A DNA stretch of 9,243 nucleotides from an uncultured Clostridia bacterium (GCA_934631055.1 CAKTXP010000091.1:1-9243); one strand, 5' to 3'. Shown: positions 1-6,321, counted from the stretch's first letter. Notes: generated by a model not told the origin, from the letters alone. Program-made: numbers and translations.

Positions 1-4
1 TGAT

Positions 5-135
5 CCGGGAAACTCGTATAGAAACGCAAGCGTTTCTTACGATTTCCGATTTCCGCCACGCTGAATCCCGCACAGCGGGCGCGTGGCTCCAATCCCCAAG
101 CCCCACCAGGAACCTGAGGTTCCTGGACTTCCCGG
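5..135 (+). repeat. Structured dispersed repeat, copy A (MITE-like, inverted relative to copy B)
   Basis: This 131-bp element matches the reverse complement of 7370-7493 with 12 differences in 124 aligned positions, all transitions, plus one 7-bp tandem duplication (GATTTCC, about 42-55) present only here. Its ends are inverted repeats, CCGGGAA at 5-11 and TTCCCGG at 129-135. Inside are three hairpins. Stem I is CGTA 15-18 and GAAACGC 21-27 pairing with GCGTTTC 30-36 and TACG 38-41. Stem II is GCCACGC 55-61 with GCGTGGC 81-87, enclosing CCCGC 67-71 with GCGGG 75-79. Stem III is CCAGGAACC 106-114 with GGTTCCTGG 118-126. It carries no open frame of note and no target-site duplication is visible. 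The element may extend left of the window. Similarity to copy B is seen directly; mobility and an RNA role are inferred. Confidence 0.85.
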
Positions 136-223
136 TTCGCTTCGCGGCGGCTTAAATCGTTTTTAACGAACGACGCGCATGCGCGTCGTATGCTTATGTT
201 TATTTAAACCTGCGCGAAGCGAA
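136..223. repeat. Long imperfect stem-loop with a 20-bp palindrome at its centre
   Basis: TTCGCTTCGCG (136-146) pairs perfectly with CGCGAAGCGAA (213-223), and TTAAA-type segments face each other just inside. The interior holds a perfect 20-bp palindrome, ACGACGCGCATGCGCGTCGT, at 170-189. The stretch 138-156 (CGCTTCGCGGCGGCTTAAA) is repeated identically at 2020-2038. The structure abuts the end of repeat copy A with no spacer. It could be part of the same composite element, a protein-binding palindrome or a bidirectional RNA structure. No function is assigned. Confidence 0.6.
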
Positions 224-232
224 GAAGGGAGT

Positions 233-275
233 CTGAGGGACCTCGTCCCTCAGGCGGGTTTGGGCGGCAGCCCAA
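233..275. repeat. Two adjacent hairpins between the serS terminator and the stem-loop
   Basis: CTGAGGGAC (233-241) pairs with GTCCCTCAG (245-253) around a 3-base loop, and TTGGGC (260-265) pairs with GCCCAA (270-275). Read on the minus strand, the order is GGGGAAC, a hairpin, then a TGAGGG hairpin. This resembles the repeat at 6379-6421, so the region may be a diverged third copy of that family. The hairpins have no T-run on either strand and so do not look like terminators. With the flanking entries this accounts for the whole gene-free stretch 1-297. Confidence 0.45.
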
Positions 276-297
276 CGTTCCCCCCAACGAATCACGC

Positions 298-331
298 AAA
301 AAAGCGGAGACCTTTCGACCAGTCTCCGCTT
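298..331 (-). terminator. Rho-independent terminator of serS
   Basis: On the minus strand a 10-bp perfect stem (322-331 with 302-311, arms AAGCGGAGAC and GTCTCCGCTT) with a 10-base loop is followed by a run of T at 303-298. It starts 15 bases after the serS stop codon, so it ends the serS transcript before the repeat-rich region at 1-297. Confidence 0.92.
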
Positions 332-345
332 TCTCTATGCCCTTT

Positions 346-1635
346 TTACTTCGCCGGGGTGATGACTTCCTTGCCGCCCATGTACGGACGCAGGGGAGCC
401 GGAATGCGCACGGAGCCATCCTCGTTGAGGTTGTTCTCCAGGAACGCGATCAGCATGCGGGGCGGCGCCACGCAGGTGTTGTTGAGCGTATGGGCAAAAT
501 ACTTGCTGCCGTCCTTGCCCTTGACGCGGATGCCCAGACGGCGCGCCTGCGCGTCGCCCAGCGTGGAGCAGCTGCCGACCTCGAAATACTTCTTCTGGCG
601 CGGGCTCCAAGCCTCAACGTCGCAGCTCTTGACCTTCAGGTCTGCCAGGTCGCCGGAGCAGCACTCCAGCGTGCGGACCGGAATATCCAGCGAGCGGAAG
701 TAATCGACCGTGTTCTGCCACAGGCGGTTATACCACATCATGGAATCCTCCGGCTTGCAGACGACGATCATCTCCTGCTTCTCGAACTGATGGATGCGGT
801 AAACGCCGCGCTCCTCGATGCCGTGCGCGCCGACTTCCTTGCGGAAGCACGGGGAATAGCTGGTCAGCGTCTGCGGCAGTTCGTCCTCGGTGAGGATGGT
901 ATCGATGAACTTGCCGATCATGGAGTGTTCGGACGTACCGATGAGGTACAGATCCTCGCCCTCGATCTTGTACATCATGTTCTCCATCTCCGCGAAGCTC
1001 ATGACGCCGGTCACGACGCCGCCGCGGATCATGTACGGCGGGATATAGTAGGTAAAGCCGCGGTCGATCATAAAATCGCGCGCGTAGGACAGGCACGCGC
1101 TGTGCAGGCGCGCGATATCGCCCTTGAGGTAATAGAAGCCGTTGCCGGAGGTGCGGCGGGCGGAATCAATGTCGATGCCGTTCAGCTTCTCCATGATATC
1201 CACATGATACGGAACCTCGAATTCCGGAACGAACGGCTCGCCGAAACGCTCGATTTCGACGTTCTCGCTGTCGTCCTTGCCGATCGGCACGCTCGGATCG
1301 ATGATCTGCGGGATGACCTGCATGCGCTTCTTGATCTCGGCGGCGTATTCCTCCTCCATCTGTTCAAGATGCGCCAGCTCGTCCGCCATCTCGTTGACCT
1401 TCGCCTTGGTCGCCTCGGCTTCTTCCTTCTTGCCCTGCTTCATCAGCCCGCCGATTTCTTTAGAAAGCACCTTGCGCTGATTGCGCAGGCTGTCCGCCTG
1501 CTGCATGGCTTCGCGGTTCTTTCGGTCCAGCTCGATGACTTCGTCTACGAGCGGAAGCTTGCTGTCCTGAAACTTCTTCTTGATGTTCTCGCGCACGACG
1601 TCAGGCGTCTTGCGGATCAGATTGATGTCGATCAC
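346..1635 (-). CDS. serS: Seryl-tRNA synthetase
   Basis: This cytoplasmic class II enzyme charges tRNA-Ser with serine. The 429-residue product opens with the typical MIDINLIRKTPDVVREN segment. Residues about 28-105 are charged and helical, forming the long coiled-coil arm that contacts the tRNA variable arm. The catalytic core follows: the serine-binding TSE (234-236), motif 2 CFRKE (263-267) continuing into RIHQFEKQEM (280-289), GSCSTLGDAQARR (354-366), and a motif 3 region NNTCVAPPRMLIAFLENN (385-402). Motif 3 keeps the key Arg393, but the usual Gly-rich stretch before it reads CVAPP, as in a divergent SerRS subgroup. The GTG start was chosen because AAAGGAAG lies 7 bases upstream and the protein then begins where the family does. 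Longer frames run into the T-box. The gene is monocistronic, with its own promoter, T-box leader and terminator. Confidence 0.97.
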   Translation of the reverse strand: MIDINLIRKTPDVVRENIKKKFQDSKLPLVDEVIELDRKNREAMQQADSLRNQRKVLSKEIGGLMKQGKKEEAEATKAKVNEMADELAHLEQMEEEYAAEIKKRMQVIPQIIDPSVPIGKDDSENVEIERFGEPFVPEFEVPYHVDIMEKLNGIDIDSARRTSGNGFYYLKGDIARLHSACLSYARDFMIDRGFTYYIPPYMIRGGVVTGVMSFAEMENMMYKIEGEDLYLIGTSEHSMIGKFIDTILTEDELPQTLTSYSPCFRKEVGAHGIEERGVYRIHQFEKQEMIVVCKPEDSMMWYNRLWQNTVDYFRSLDIPVRTLECCSGDLADLKVKSCDVEAWSPRQKKYFEVGSCSTLGDAQARRLGIRVKGKDGSKYFAHTLNNTCVAPPRMLIAFLENNLNEDGSVRIPAPLRPYMGGKEVITPAK

Positions 1636-1642
1636 GACGTTT

Positions 1643-1650
1643 CTTCCTTT
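1643..1650 (-). promoter_or_regulatory. Ribosome binding site deciding the GTG start of serS
   Basis: AAAGGAAG on the minus strand lies 7 bases before GTG at 1635-1633. No ATG sits at this spacing. The frame stays open upstream into the T-box terminator, so this site rather than the longest frame fixes the start. Confidence 0.8.
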
Positions 1651-1686
1651 CTTCTCTACGGGGAACACCCCGAAAATTTGCACGCC

Positions 1687-1728
1687 AAAATAAAAGGAGT
1701 CCTTCTTCCTCATGGGACGAAGAACTCC
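1687..1728 (-). terminator. Regulated terminator of the serS T-box
   Basis: On the minus strand GGAGTTCTTCGTCC (from 1728) pairs with GGAAGAAGGACTCC (ending 1696), followed by TTTTATTTT at 1695-1687. Its 5' arm overlaps the T-box antiterminator, so the two structures exclude each other, as in transcription-controlling T-boxes. Confidence 0.93.
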
Positions 1729-1922
1729 GCGTTGCCACCCAAATTGCCGCGTCTCCGCGACCTCTCTTGACGGATAAGGGACGTCACCCCGCAGGCTCGT
1801 CACCCGCAGCATGGGAAAGAGCGGATCCGCCGCCGCCCGCACCGTCTTGCACCGACCGACGGCTCTCTTTTCCGGGCGAACCGGCTTATTCTCTTCCTGC
1901 GCTCGAAAGCGCGCCGATGTAT
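1687..1922 (-). promoter_or_regulatory. Serine T-box riboswitch (leader of serS)
   Basis: The leader senses uncharged tRNA-Ser and allows serS transcription only when the tRNA is uncharged. The T-box core GGGTGGCAACGCGG (1740-1727) follows GCAATTT and is followed by TTCGTCCC, the usual antiterminator partner; UGGG/CCCA can form its base helix. The specifier is most likely UCC (1825-1823). It sits in a loop above a stem formed by GGAAGAG (1897-1891) and CTCTTTCC (1821-1814), with AATAA opposite and GGA before it. The apical part of stem I carries AGAGAGCC and CCGTC/GACGG. TGACG/CGTCA around 1786-1768 may be stem III. The UGGC bulge is complementary to GCCA, matching the G discriminator base expected for bacterial tRNA-Ser. 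One core base departs from consensus (ACC reads AAC). Confidence 0.95.
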
Positions 1923-1928
1923 GCGGAT

Positions 1929-1957
1929 ATTATAGCCCAAAGAGCGGGTTTTTGCAA
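1929..1957 (-). promoter_or_regulatory. Sigma-A-type promoter of the serS T-box transcript
   Basis: The minus strand shows TTGCAA (1957-1952), a 17-base spacer and a perfect TATAAT (1934-1929). The start of transcription would be near 1922, just ahead of the first leader hairpin (GCGCT-TTCG-AGCGC, 1912-1899). Position and spacing fit the leader exactly. Confidence 0.9.
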
Positions 1958-1969
1958 CCTTATTTTTGC

Positions 1970-2038
1970 GGGAACGATTGTAGCTTTGCCTCAAAACTTC
2001 GTTCCCTGCACCCTTTCTCCGCTTCGCGGCGGCTTAAA
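1970..2038. repeat. Second dispersed repeat family, copy near serS/dehydrogenase boundary
   Basis: The core GTTCCCTGCACCCTT (2001-2015) is repeated with one change at 6416-6430. It is preceded in both places by CCTCAAA(A)CTTC and followed by a hairpin built on CGCTTCGCG. The segment 2020-2038 is identical to 138-156. An 8-bp inverted repeat, GGGAACGA (1970-1977) with TCGTTCCC (1999-2006), encloses part of it. It begins 10 bases after the dehydrogenase stop codon, on the 3' side of that gene. There is no T-run, so a terminator role is not evident. The dehydrogenase operon has no clear terminator other than this structure. Confidence 0.55.
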
Positions 2039-2048
2039 GAGCTTTGGA

Positions 2049-3020
2049 TTACTTCTTCAGATATTCCCCGTTGACGATATCGCCGGGGGTATTCAGCGGT
2101 TCGCCGCGGTCAAAGGCGACGATATTATGGTACACATAGTTGACCATATTGATATCGTTATCCTTCGTATTGCCGCCTGCATGAGCGCTTGCGACAACGT
2201 TATCCAGCTTCAGCAGCGGATGATCCTTCGGAAGCGGCTCATGCTCATAGGTATCCAGACCCGCCGTCGCGATTTTACCGGTGGTCAGCGCGTCGATAAG
2301 CGCCGCTTCATCGACGATCGGGCCGCGCGCGGTATTGATGAGCATCGCGCTCGGCTTCATCTTCTTAAACTCTTCACAGCCGATCATGCCGCGGGTCTCC
2401 TCGTTGAGCGGACAGTGAATGGTGAAGATATCGCTCTGCTCAAGCAGCGTATCAAAATCGACAAAGCGGTAGCCGAACTGCTCTTCCTGTTCCGGCTGGC
2501 GCAGGATGTCGTAATAGATGACGTTCGCGCCGAACGCCGACACCAGCGCCGCAACCTTCTTGCCGATATGTCCCAAACCCAGCACGCCGACGGTCTTTCC
2601 CTTAATCATGAACGAGCGCCCGAAATACTCCGTGCGCGGGAAATGTCCTTCCCGGAGCTGTCGATTGATTTGCAGCAGGTTGCGATAACCCGCCAGCATC
2701 AGCATGATGGCAAGCTCAGCGACAATGCCGGAATTGACGCCCGGGCAGGTCGCAATCGGGATACCGCGCTCGCCCCACGCCTTCAAATCCACATGGTCAA
2801 AGCCCGCGCCCCATCTCTGCCAGAATTTGACGTTCGGGGTATGGTTGATGATATCCGGATCGATATCCAGCCGGGAGATCAGGTATTCGCAGTCTGCCAG
2901 ATTCCCGTAAGCCTCCGGAGACAGCGCATCGACCAGCTCAAAGCCCTCCGGAACATTTTCGTGGAGCGTGTCGTATGCGCCCGGAAAATAAATGCCGACC
3001 AAACCGATTTTCTTTGCCAT
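2049..3020 (-). CDS. NAD-dependent D-2-hydroxyacid dehydrogenase family protein
   Basis: This is probably a cytoplasmic oxidoreductase interconverting a 2-hydroxy acid and a 2-keto acid. The 323-residue length is normal for the family. The Rossmann nucleotide-binding motif is GLGHIG (148-153), with Asp171 at the end of the second strand, favouring NAD over NADP. The catalytic trio is present: Arg232 in NTARGPIVDE, Glu261 in YEHEP and His280 in SAHAGG. The N-terminal part (1-100) is the substrate-side lobe. Nothing seen separates glyoxylate, hydroxypyruvate, phosphoglycerate or other substrates. The ATG has GAGGAG about 10 bases upstream. It follows the TRAP transporter genes on the same strand, so it probably acts on the imported compound or its product. 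That link is inferred from position. A partial terminator-like hairpin in the 108-base gap could lower its expression relative to the binding protein. Confidence 0.93.
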   Translation of the reverse strand: MAKKIGLVGIYFPGAYDTLHENVPEGFELVDALSPEAYGNLADCEYLISRLDIDPDIINHTPNVKFWQRWGAGFDHVDLKAWGERGIPIATCPGVNSGIVAELAIMLMLAGYRNLLQINRQLREGHFPRTEYFGRSFMIKGKTVGVLGLGHIGKKVAALVSAFGANVIYYDILRQPEQEEQFGYRFVDFDTLLEQSDIFTIHCPLNEETRGMIGCEEFKKMKPSAMLINTARGPIVDEAALIDALTTGKIATAGLDTYEHEPLPKDHPLLKLDNVVASAHAGGNTKDNDINMVNYVYHNIVAFDRGEPLNTPGDIVNGEYLKK

Positions 3021-3048
3021 GGTTTTCTTTCTCCTCTTTCATGATAAA

Positions 3049-3072
3049 GCCCCTCCTGTTTCAAGGAGAGGC
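3049..3072 (-). terminator. Weak terminator or attenuator between binding protein and dehydrogenase genes
   Basis: On the minus strand GCCTCTCCT (3072-3064) pairs with AGGAGGGGC (3057-3049) over 9 pairs, one of them G-U, around a 6-base loop. It is followed by TTTAT only. The short T-run suggests partial termination or a stabilising 3' end for the binding-protein transcript. Such a hairpin is common after solute-binding protein genes that are made in excess. Confidence 0.6.
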
Positions 3073-3092
3073 AGAATTGAAAAGTCCGCTGT

Positions 3093-3111
3093 CCCATCCG
3101 CAACAGATGGG
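3093..3111 (-). other. Hairpin 18 bases after the TAXI gene stop
   Basis: CCCATC (3111-3106) pairs with GATGGG (3098-3093) around a 7-base loop. No T-run follows directly, so it is probably an RNA-stabilising or processing structure rather than a terminator. It lies upstream of the 3049-3072 hairpin in the same spacer. Confidence 0.45.
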
Positions 3112-3128
3112 CGCTTAGGCTCAGCGCA

Positions 3129-4076
3129 TTATTCCAGCACGCCGACTTCGCGATAGTAGCGCGCCGCGCCTTCATGGATCGGCACACCCGCAAGGTCGGT
3201 GCAGGCAGATTCAAGGCTCGCCTTCTTGAGCGCCGCGTGGGTATCGGTCAGCATGTCCCAGTTCTCCCAGAAGGTCTTGGTCATCTGGTAGACGGTCTCC
3301 TCATCGACGTCGGCGGTGATGAACAGGGTCAGCTTCACGGCAGAGGTCGGCACATCCTCATCCTGACCGGCGTAGGTTCCCGCCGGAATGGTGTAGCTCG
3401 CGTACCACGGATAGTTGACCTTCAGCGCTTCAACGGTTTCCGCCGGAATCGGCAGAATCTTCGCGTCGGTGGTCGTCATGATCTGGGTGACGGCGGCGTT
3501 CGGCGTACCCGCCATGACCCACACGCCGTCGAGCTGCTTGTTGCTCATCGCGTCGGCGGATTCGCTCGTACCCATGTATTCCGCCTTGAGGTCGTCGAGC
3601 GTCTTGCCCATCAGGGAAAGATGCACGCTGGCTTCATCGACGGTCGTCGAGCCGGCGGCGCCGACGGAGATGTGCTTACCGATCAGCTCTTCCAGAGAGT
3701 TGATGCCGCTCTCTTTGGTGACGACGACCTGATTCGGGTTGTAGTAAAGACCCGCAAAGATGCGCAGGTTGTCGTTGGCGTAGCCTTCAAAGCTGTCAAT
3801 GCCCTGCTGCGCCTGATAGACGAGGTTCGCGTTGGCGATGCCGATCTGCGCTTCGCCGTCATACGCCTGATTCAGGTTGTCGATTCCGCCGCCGGAGGGC
3901 GTCGCCGTCGCGCGCATGCCGTCAATGTTGTCGTTCCAAAGCTGGCAGATGGTCGCGCTGATCGGGTAGAACGTGGAAGACGTACCCGCGGTGACGAAGT
4001 TGATGTCGGCGGCGAGCGCGCTGGACGCACCCATCACGGTTGCCGCGCAAAGGGCGGCTGCAAGAACCTTTTTCAT
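3129..4076 (-). CDS. TRAP transporter solute-binding protein, TAXI family
   Basis: This is the extracytoplasmic receptor that binds the transported solute and delivers it to the TRAP permease encoded just upstream. The 315-residue product starts with a Sec signal peptide: MKK, then a hydrophobic stretch to about residue 22, with a SALA-A cleavage site. Cys10 is not in a lipobox, so it is not an obvious lipoprotein. The mature protein opens with ITF-like NFVTAGTSSTFYP (26-38), the TAXI-family ligand-loop signature. It continues with a PSGGGIDNL segment and an SVGAAGSTTVDEAS segment as in that family. The start at 4076 was preferred to the ATG six codons upstream because GAAGGAG precedes it by 9 bases and it begins the signal peptide cleanly. 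It is 65 bases downstream of the permease, a typical fused-permease/TAXI pair. The ligand is unknown; known TAXI ligands include amino acids and dicarboxylates. Confidence 0.93.
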   Translation of the reverse strand: MKKVLAAALCAATVMGASSALAADINFVTAGTSSTFYPISATICQLWNDNIDGMRATATPSGGGIDNLNQAYDGEAQIGIANANLVYQAQQGIDSFEGYANDNLRIFAGLYYNPNQVVVTKESGINSLEELIGKHISVGAAGSTTVDEASVHLSLMGKTLDDLKAEYMGTSESADAMSNKQLDGVWVMAGTPNAAVTQIMTTTDAKILPIPAETVEALKVNYPWYASYTIPAGTYAGQDEDVPTSAVKLTLFITADVDEETVYQMTKTFWENWDMLTDTHAALKKASLESACTDLAGVPIHEGAARYYREVGVLE

Positions 4077-4141
4077 GATGCGATTCTCCTTCATTCTTTT
4101 TCTCTATTCGTGATGCTGATTTCTCCTGTTCAGCATGGGAA

Positions 4142-6133
4142 TCAAACTGTAAGGGGTTTCATTTTCGCCAGCACGCCGCGGTCGAGCGCGACCTCCGCCG
4201 CGATAAGCACCAGCGCGATGACGTCCGTCATAAACGTCGGATTGACAAACAGCAAACCGCCGACGATAAGCATCGCACGCGTCACCACGCGCAGCGCCGT
4301 CGCCTGCGCGCTGTATTTCTGCATCGGGAAACCGGAAAGACCTTCCGCGATCGCCAGAACGCCAAGGGTCGCCGTCGCAAACGTGCGCAGCGTCTCGCTC
4401 AGCGCGACGCCCTCCGTGCTTCCGTAGAGCAGCACCGGATTATTCAGGAAGAAGAACGGCAGGATAAAGCCCGCAATGCCCAGCTTCATCGCAATGAGCG
4501 ACGTCTTGGTCATGTTGCTGTCCGCGATGCCCGCGGCGACATAGCTGCTCATCGCGACCGGCGGGGTGATGTTGGACAGGCAGGCATAGATCAGGCAGAA
4601 CATGTTCGCCGCCATCTCCGTCGCGCCGACGCCGCGAAGCACCGGCACCGCGACGACATAGACGATAACGTATGCCGCAACGCCCGGAACGCCCATGCCG
4701 AGGATGATGGACATGATCATGACCATCAGTCCGCCGAGGAACAGATGCCCGTCGCCGACGACGCGCAGGATGAGGTTGCCGAAGTTCAGACCCAGGCTGG
4801 TCATGTTGACCGAGCCGATGATTACGCCGATGATGATGCAGCTGATGCCCACGCCGATGGCGCTGCGGCTTCCCTCGACCGTCGCCTGAATGATGGTTTT
4901 GAGATCCATGCGGGTATCCTTGCGAATCCACGACACCGGAATGGTCACGAAAATGGCGACAATCGCGGCGAACAGCGGCGTATAGCCCGTAAACATCAGC
5001 CCCAGCAGCACGACCAGCGGGATGAGCAGATGACCGCGCTCCCTGAACACCTTGCCCGCATTGGGGATGTTCTCTTTGGACAGACCCGAAAGCCCCAGCC
5101 GCTTCGCTTCCAGATGCACGGAATACAGCAGGGACAGATAATACAGGAACGCGGGAATCGCCGCCGCCAGCATGACCTTCGTGTAGCTGACGCACATGAA
5201 TTCCGCCATAACGAAGCCGACCGCGCCCATGATTGGCGGGGTAAACTGACCGCCCGTCGAAGCAACCGCTTCAACCGCCGCGGCAAAATCCTTTTTATAA
5301 CCCGTTTTTTTCATCAGCGGGATGGTGATGGTTCCGGTCGTCGCCACGTTGGCGATTGCCGATCCGTTGATCATGCCCATCAGTGCGGACGCGATGACCG
5401 CGACCTTGGCAGGGCCGCCGGGCGTCTGCCCGACCAGCGTCAGCGCGATATCGTTGATGAACTGCGAAAAACCGCTGTACTTGAGGAATGCGCCGAAAAG
5501 CACGAACACGAAGATATACGTCGCCGAAACGCCCGCGCCCGTTCCGAGGATGCCGTTGGTATCCCAGACAAGGGCTTTGATCACGCGCTTGAGCGTAAAG
5601 GCGCTCGTTCCAAACGTACCGGGGATATATCTGCCCCAGACCGCGAAGTAGGACAAGAAGATGAGCGCGATGATCGCAAGGTTTCCGCTCGCCCGGCGTG
5701 CCGCTTCAAAGGCGACGATCAGGCAGACCACGCCGACCCATACGTCCGTCGGATTCAGGCGTCCGGTCTTAGCGATGGCGTCATAGCGCATAAACAGATA
5801 ACCGTAGCTGAGTATCGCCGCGGCAATGAGCGCGATATCCCAGACCGGCATGATCTTGCGGCGGCGGCGTTCCTTTTTGAACGTCGGATACAGGGTAAAC
5901 GCCAGCGGCAGCAGGAACATGATGTGCGCCGTGCGGAGCTTGACCGCGCCGAGCGTGCCGAACATGTTTGCCCAAACCTGGAACACAGCCCAGACGAGCA
6001 GCACGCCGACCAGCACCTTCTCCATCGGACCGACATACACGCGCAGACGGCTGTCAGCGTCTTTTTCTTCCACAAGCTTCTGCGCTTTACTGTCAAGCTC
6101 AGCCTGCGAAGTCATCTTTTCGGGTTCTTGCAT
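4142..6133 (-). CDS. TRAP transporter fused permease (4TM/12TM, DctQM type)
   Basis: This 663-residue inner-membrane protein combines the small (DctQ-like) and large (DctM-like) TRAP subunits and uses an ion gradient to import a carboxylate-type solute from its TAXI receptor. Residues 1-33 are hydrophilic and charged. About 36-147 hold four hydrophobic segments (small-subunit part), and the rest is a multi-helix DctM domain. DctM motifs visible are GMINGSAIANVATTGT (253-268), GGQFTPPIMGA (294-304), GMGVPGVAAYVIV (479-491) and NITPPVAMSSY (521-531). The third usually reads GMGLPTTAAY; the two Thr are Gly-Val here. ATG at 6133 was chosen because GGAGG lies 5 bases upstream. The frame extends 23 codons further to a GTG lacking a good site. 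It is the first gene of the transport operon. Confidence 0.93.
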   Translation of the reverse strand: MQEPEKMTSQAELDSKAQKLVEEKDADSRLRVYVGPMEKVLVGVLLVWAVFQVWANMFGTLGAVKLRTAHIMFLLPLAFTLYPTFKKERRRRKIMPVWDIALIAAAILSYGYLFMRYDAIAKTGRLNPTDVWVGVVCLIVAFEAARRASGNLAIIALIFLSYFAVWGRYIPGTFGTSAFTLKRVIKALVWDTNGILGTGAGVSATYIFVFVLFGAFLKYSGFSQFINDIALTLVGQTPGGPAKVAVIASALMGMINGSAIANVATTGTITIPLMKKTGYKKDFAAAVEAVASTGGQFTPPIMGAVGFVMAEFMCVSYTKVMLAAAIPAFLYYLSLLYSVHLEAKRLGLSGLSKENIPNAGKVFRERGHLLIPLVVLLGLMFTGYTPLFAAIVAIFVTIPVSWIRKDTRMDLKTIIQATVEGSRSAIGVGISCIIIGVIIGSVNMTSLGLNFGNLILRVVGDGHLFLGGLMVMIMSIILGMGVPGVAAYVIVYVVAVPVLRGVGATEMAANMFCLIYACLSNITPPVAMSSYVAAGIADSNMTKTSLIAMKLGIAGFILPFFFLNNPVLLYGSTEGVALSETLRTFATATLGVLAIAEGLSGFPMQKYSAQATALRVVTRAMLIVGGLLFVNPTFMTDVIALVLIAAEVALDRGVLAKMKPLTV

Positions 6134-6171
6134 ATTCTCCTCCGAGTGAGCGGAAAGCAGCGGTTCTTCCC

Positions 6172-6192
6172 CTTTCCCTGCGCAGGGGAAAG
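6172..6192 (-). other. Hairpin in the 5' leader of the TRAP operon
   Basis: CTTTCCC (6192-6186) pairs with GGGAAAG (6178-6172) around TGCGCA-containing loop bases. It lies in the roughly 86-base leader between the predicted start of transcription (about 6219) and the permease ATG. There is no T-run and no recognised riboswitch. It may affect RNA stability or be incidental. Confidence 0.4.
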
Positions 6193-6225
6193 AGGCGTCC
6201 ACTGACCGCGTCTAATACGGGTACA

Positions 6226-6255
6226 AGTGTATCATGGAATTCAACATTTTGTCAA
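6226..6255 (-). promoter_or_regulatory. Probable promoter of the TRAP-dehydrogenase operon
   Basis: The minus strand has a perfect -35 TTGACA (6255-6250), an 18-base spacer and TACACT (6231-6226) as a 4-of-6 match to the -10. It lies just after the upstream terminator and about 90 bases ahead of the permease start. The 18-base spacing and weak -10 suggest moderate or activator-dependent strength. No operator is recognised, although TTGACA and the following TGTTGAA overlap in the spacer. Confidence 0.7.
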
Positions 6256-6290
6256 CATGCTTCTCGTGTTTTTTCCGAACGAATTACAAA

Positions 6291-6321
6291 AGCCGCTCTT
6301 CCCCGTGCGGAAAAAGCGGCT
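6291..6321 (-). terminator. Terminator after the peptidoglycan-binding protein gene
   Basis: AGCCGCTTTTTCC (6321-6309) pairs with GGGGAAGAGCGGCT (6304-6291), with two internal mismatches around a short loop, and is followed on the minus strand by TTTTG. It separates the upstream gene from the TRAP promoter. It lies about 170 bases after the stop codon at 6495, leaving a long 3' untranslated region that contains the repeat at 6379-6454. Confidence 0.72.

Noticed and set aside
1..297. A small protein gene in the left-end region
   Set aside because: The frames there cross palindromes and the terminator, lack ribosome binding sites and show no family features. Repeats explain the region better.
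337..1770. Long open frame on the plus strand opposite serS, and similar plus-strand frames at 1767-3044, 3174-4427, 4745-6205 and 7256-8203
   Set aside because: They lie antisense to clear genes, have no recognisable motifs, are rich in Arg, Ala and His as expected from GC-rich codon shadows, and lack good ribosome binding sites.
1636..1842. N-terminal extension of SerRS by about 69 residues
   Set aside because: The extension would be translated from the T-box and its terminator. A proper ribosome binding site and the family's usual N-terminus support the GTG start at 1635.
6134..6202. 23-residue extension of the TRAP permease from a GTG at 6202
   Set aside because: It has no good ribosome binding site, spans a leader hairpin, and GGAGG sits just ahead of the ATG at 6133.
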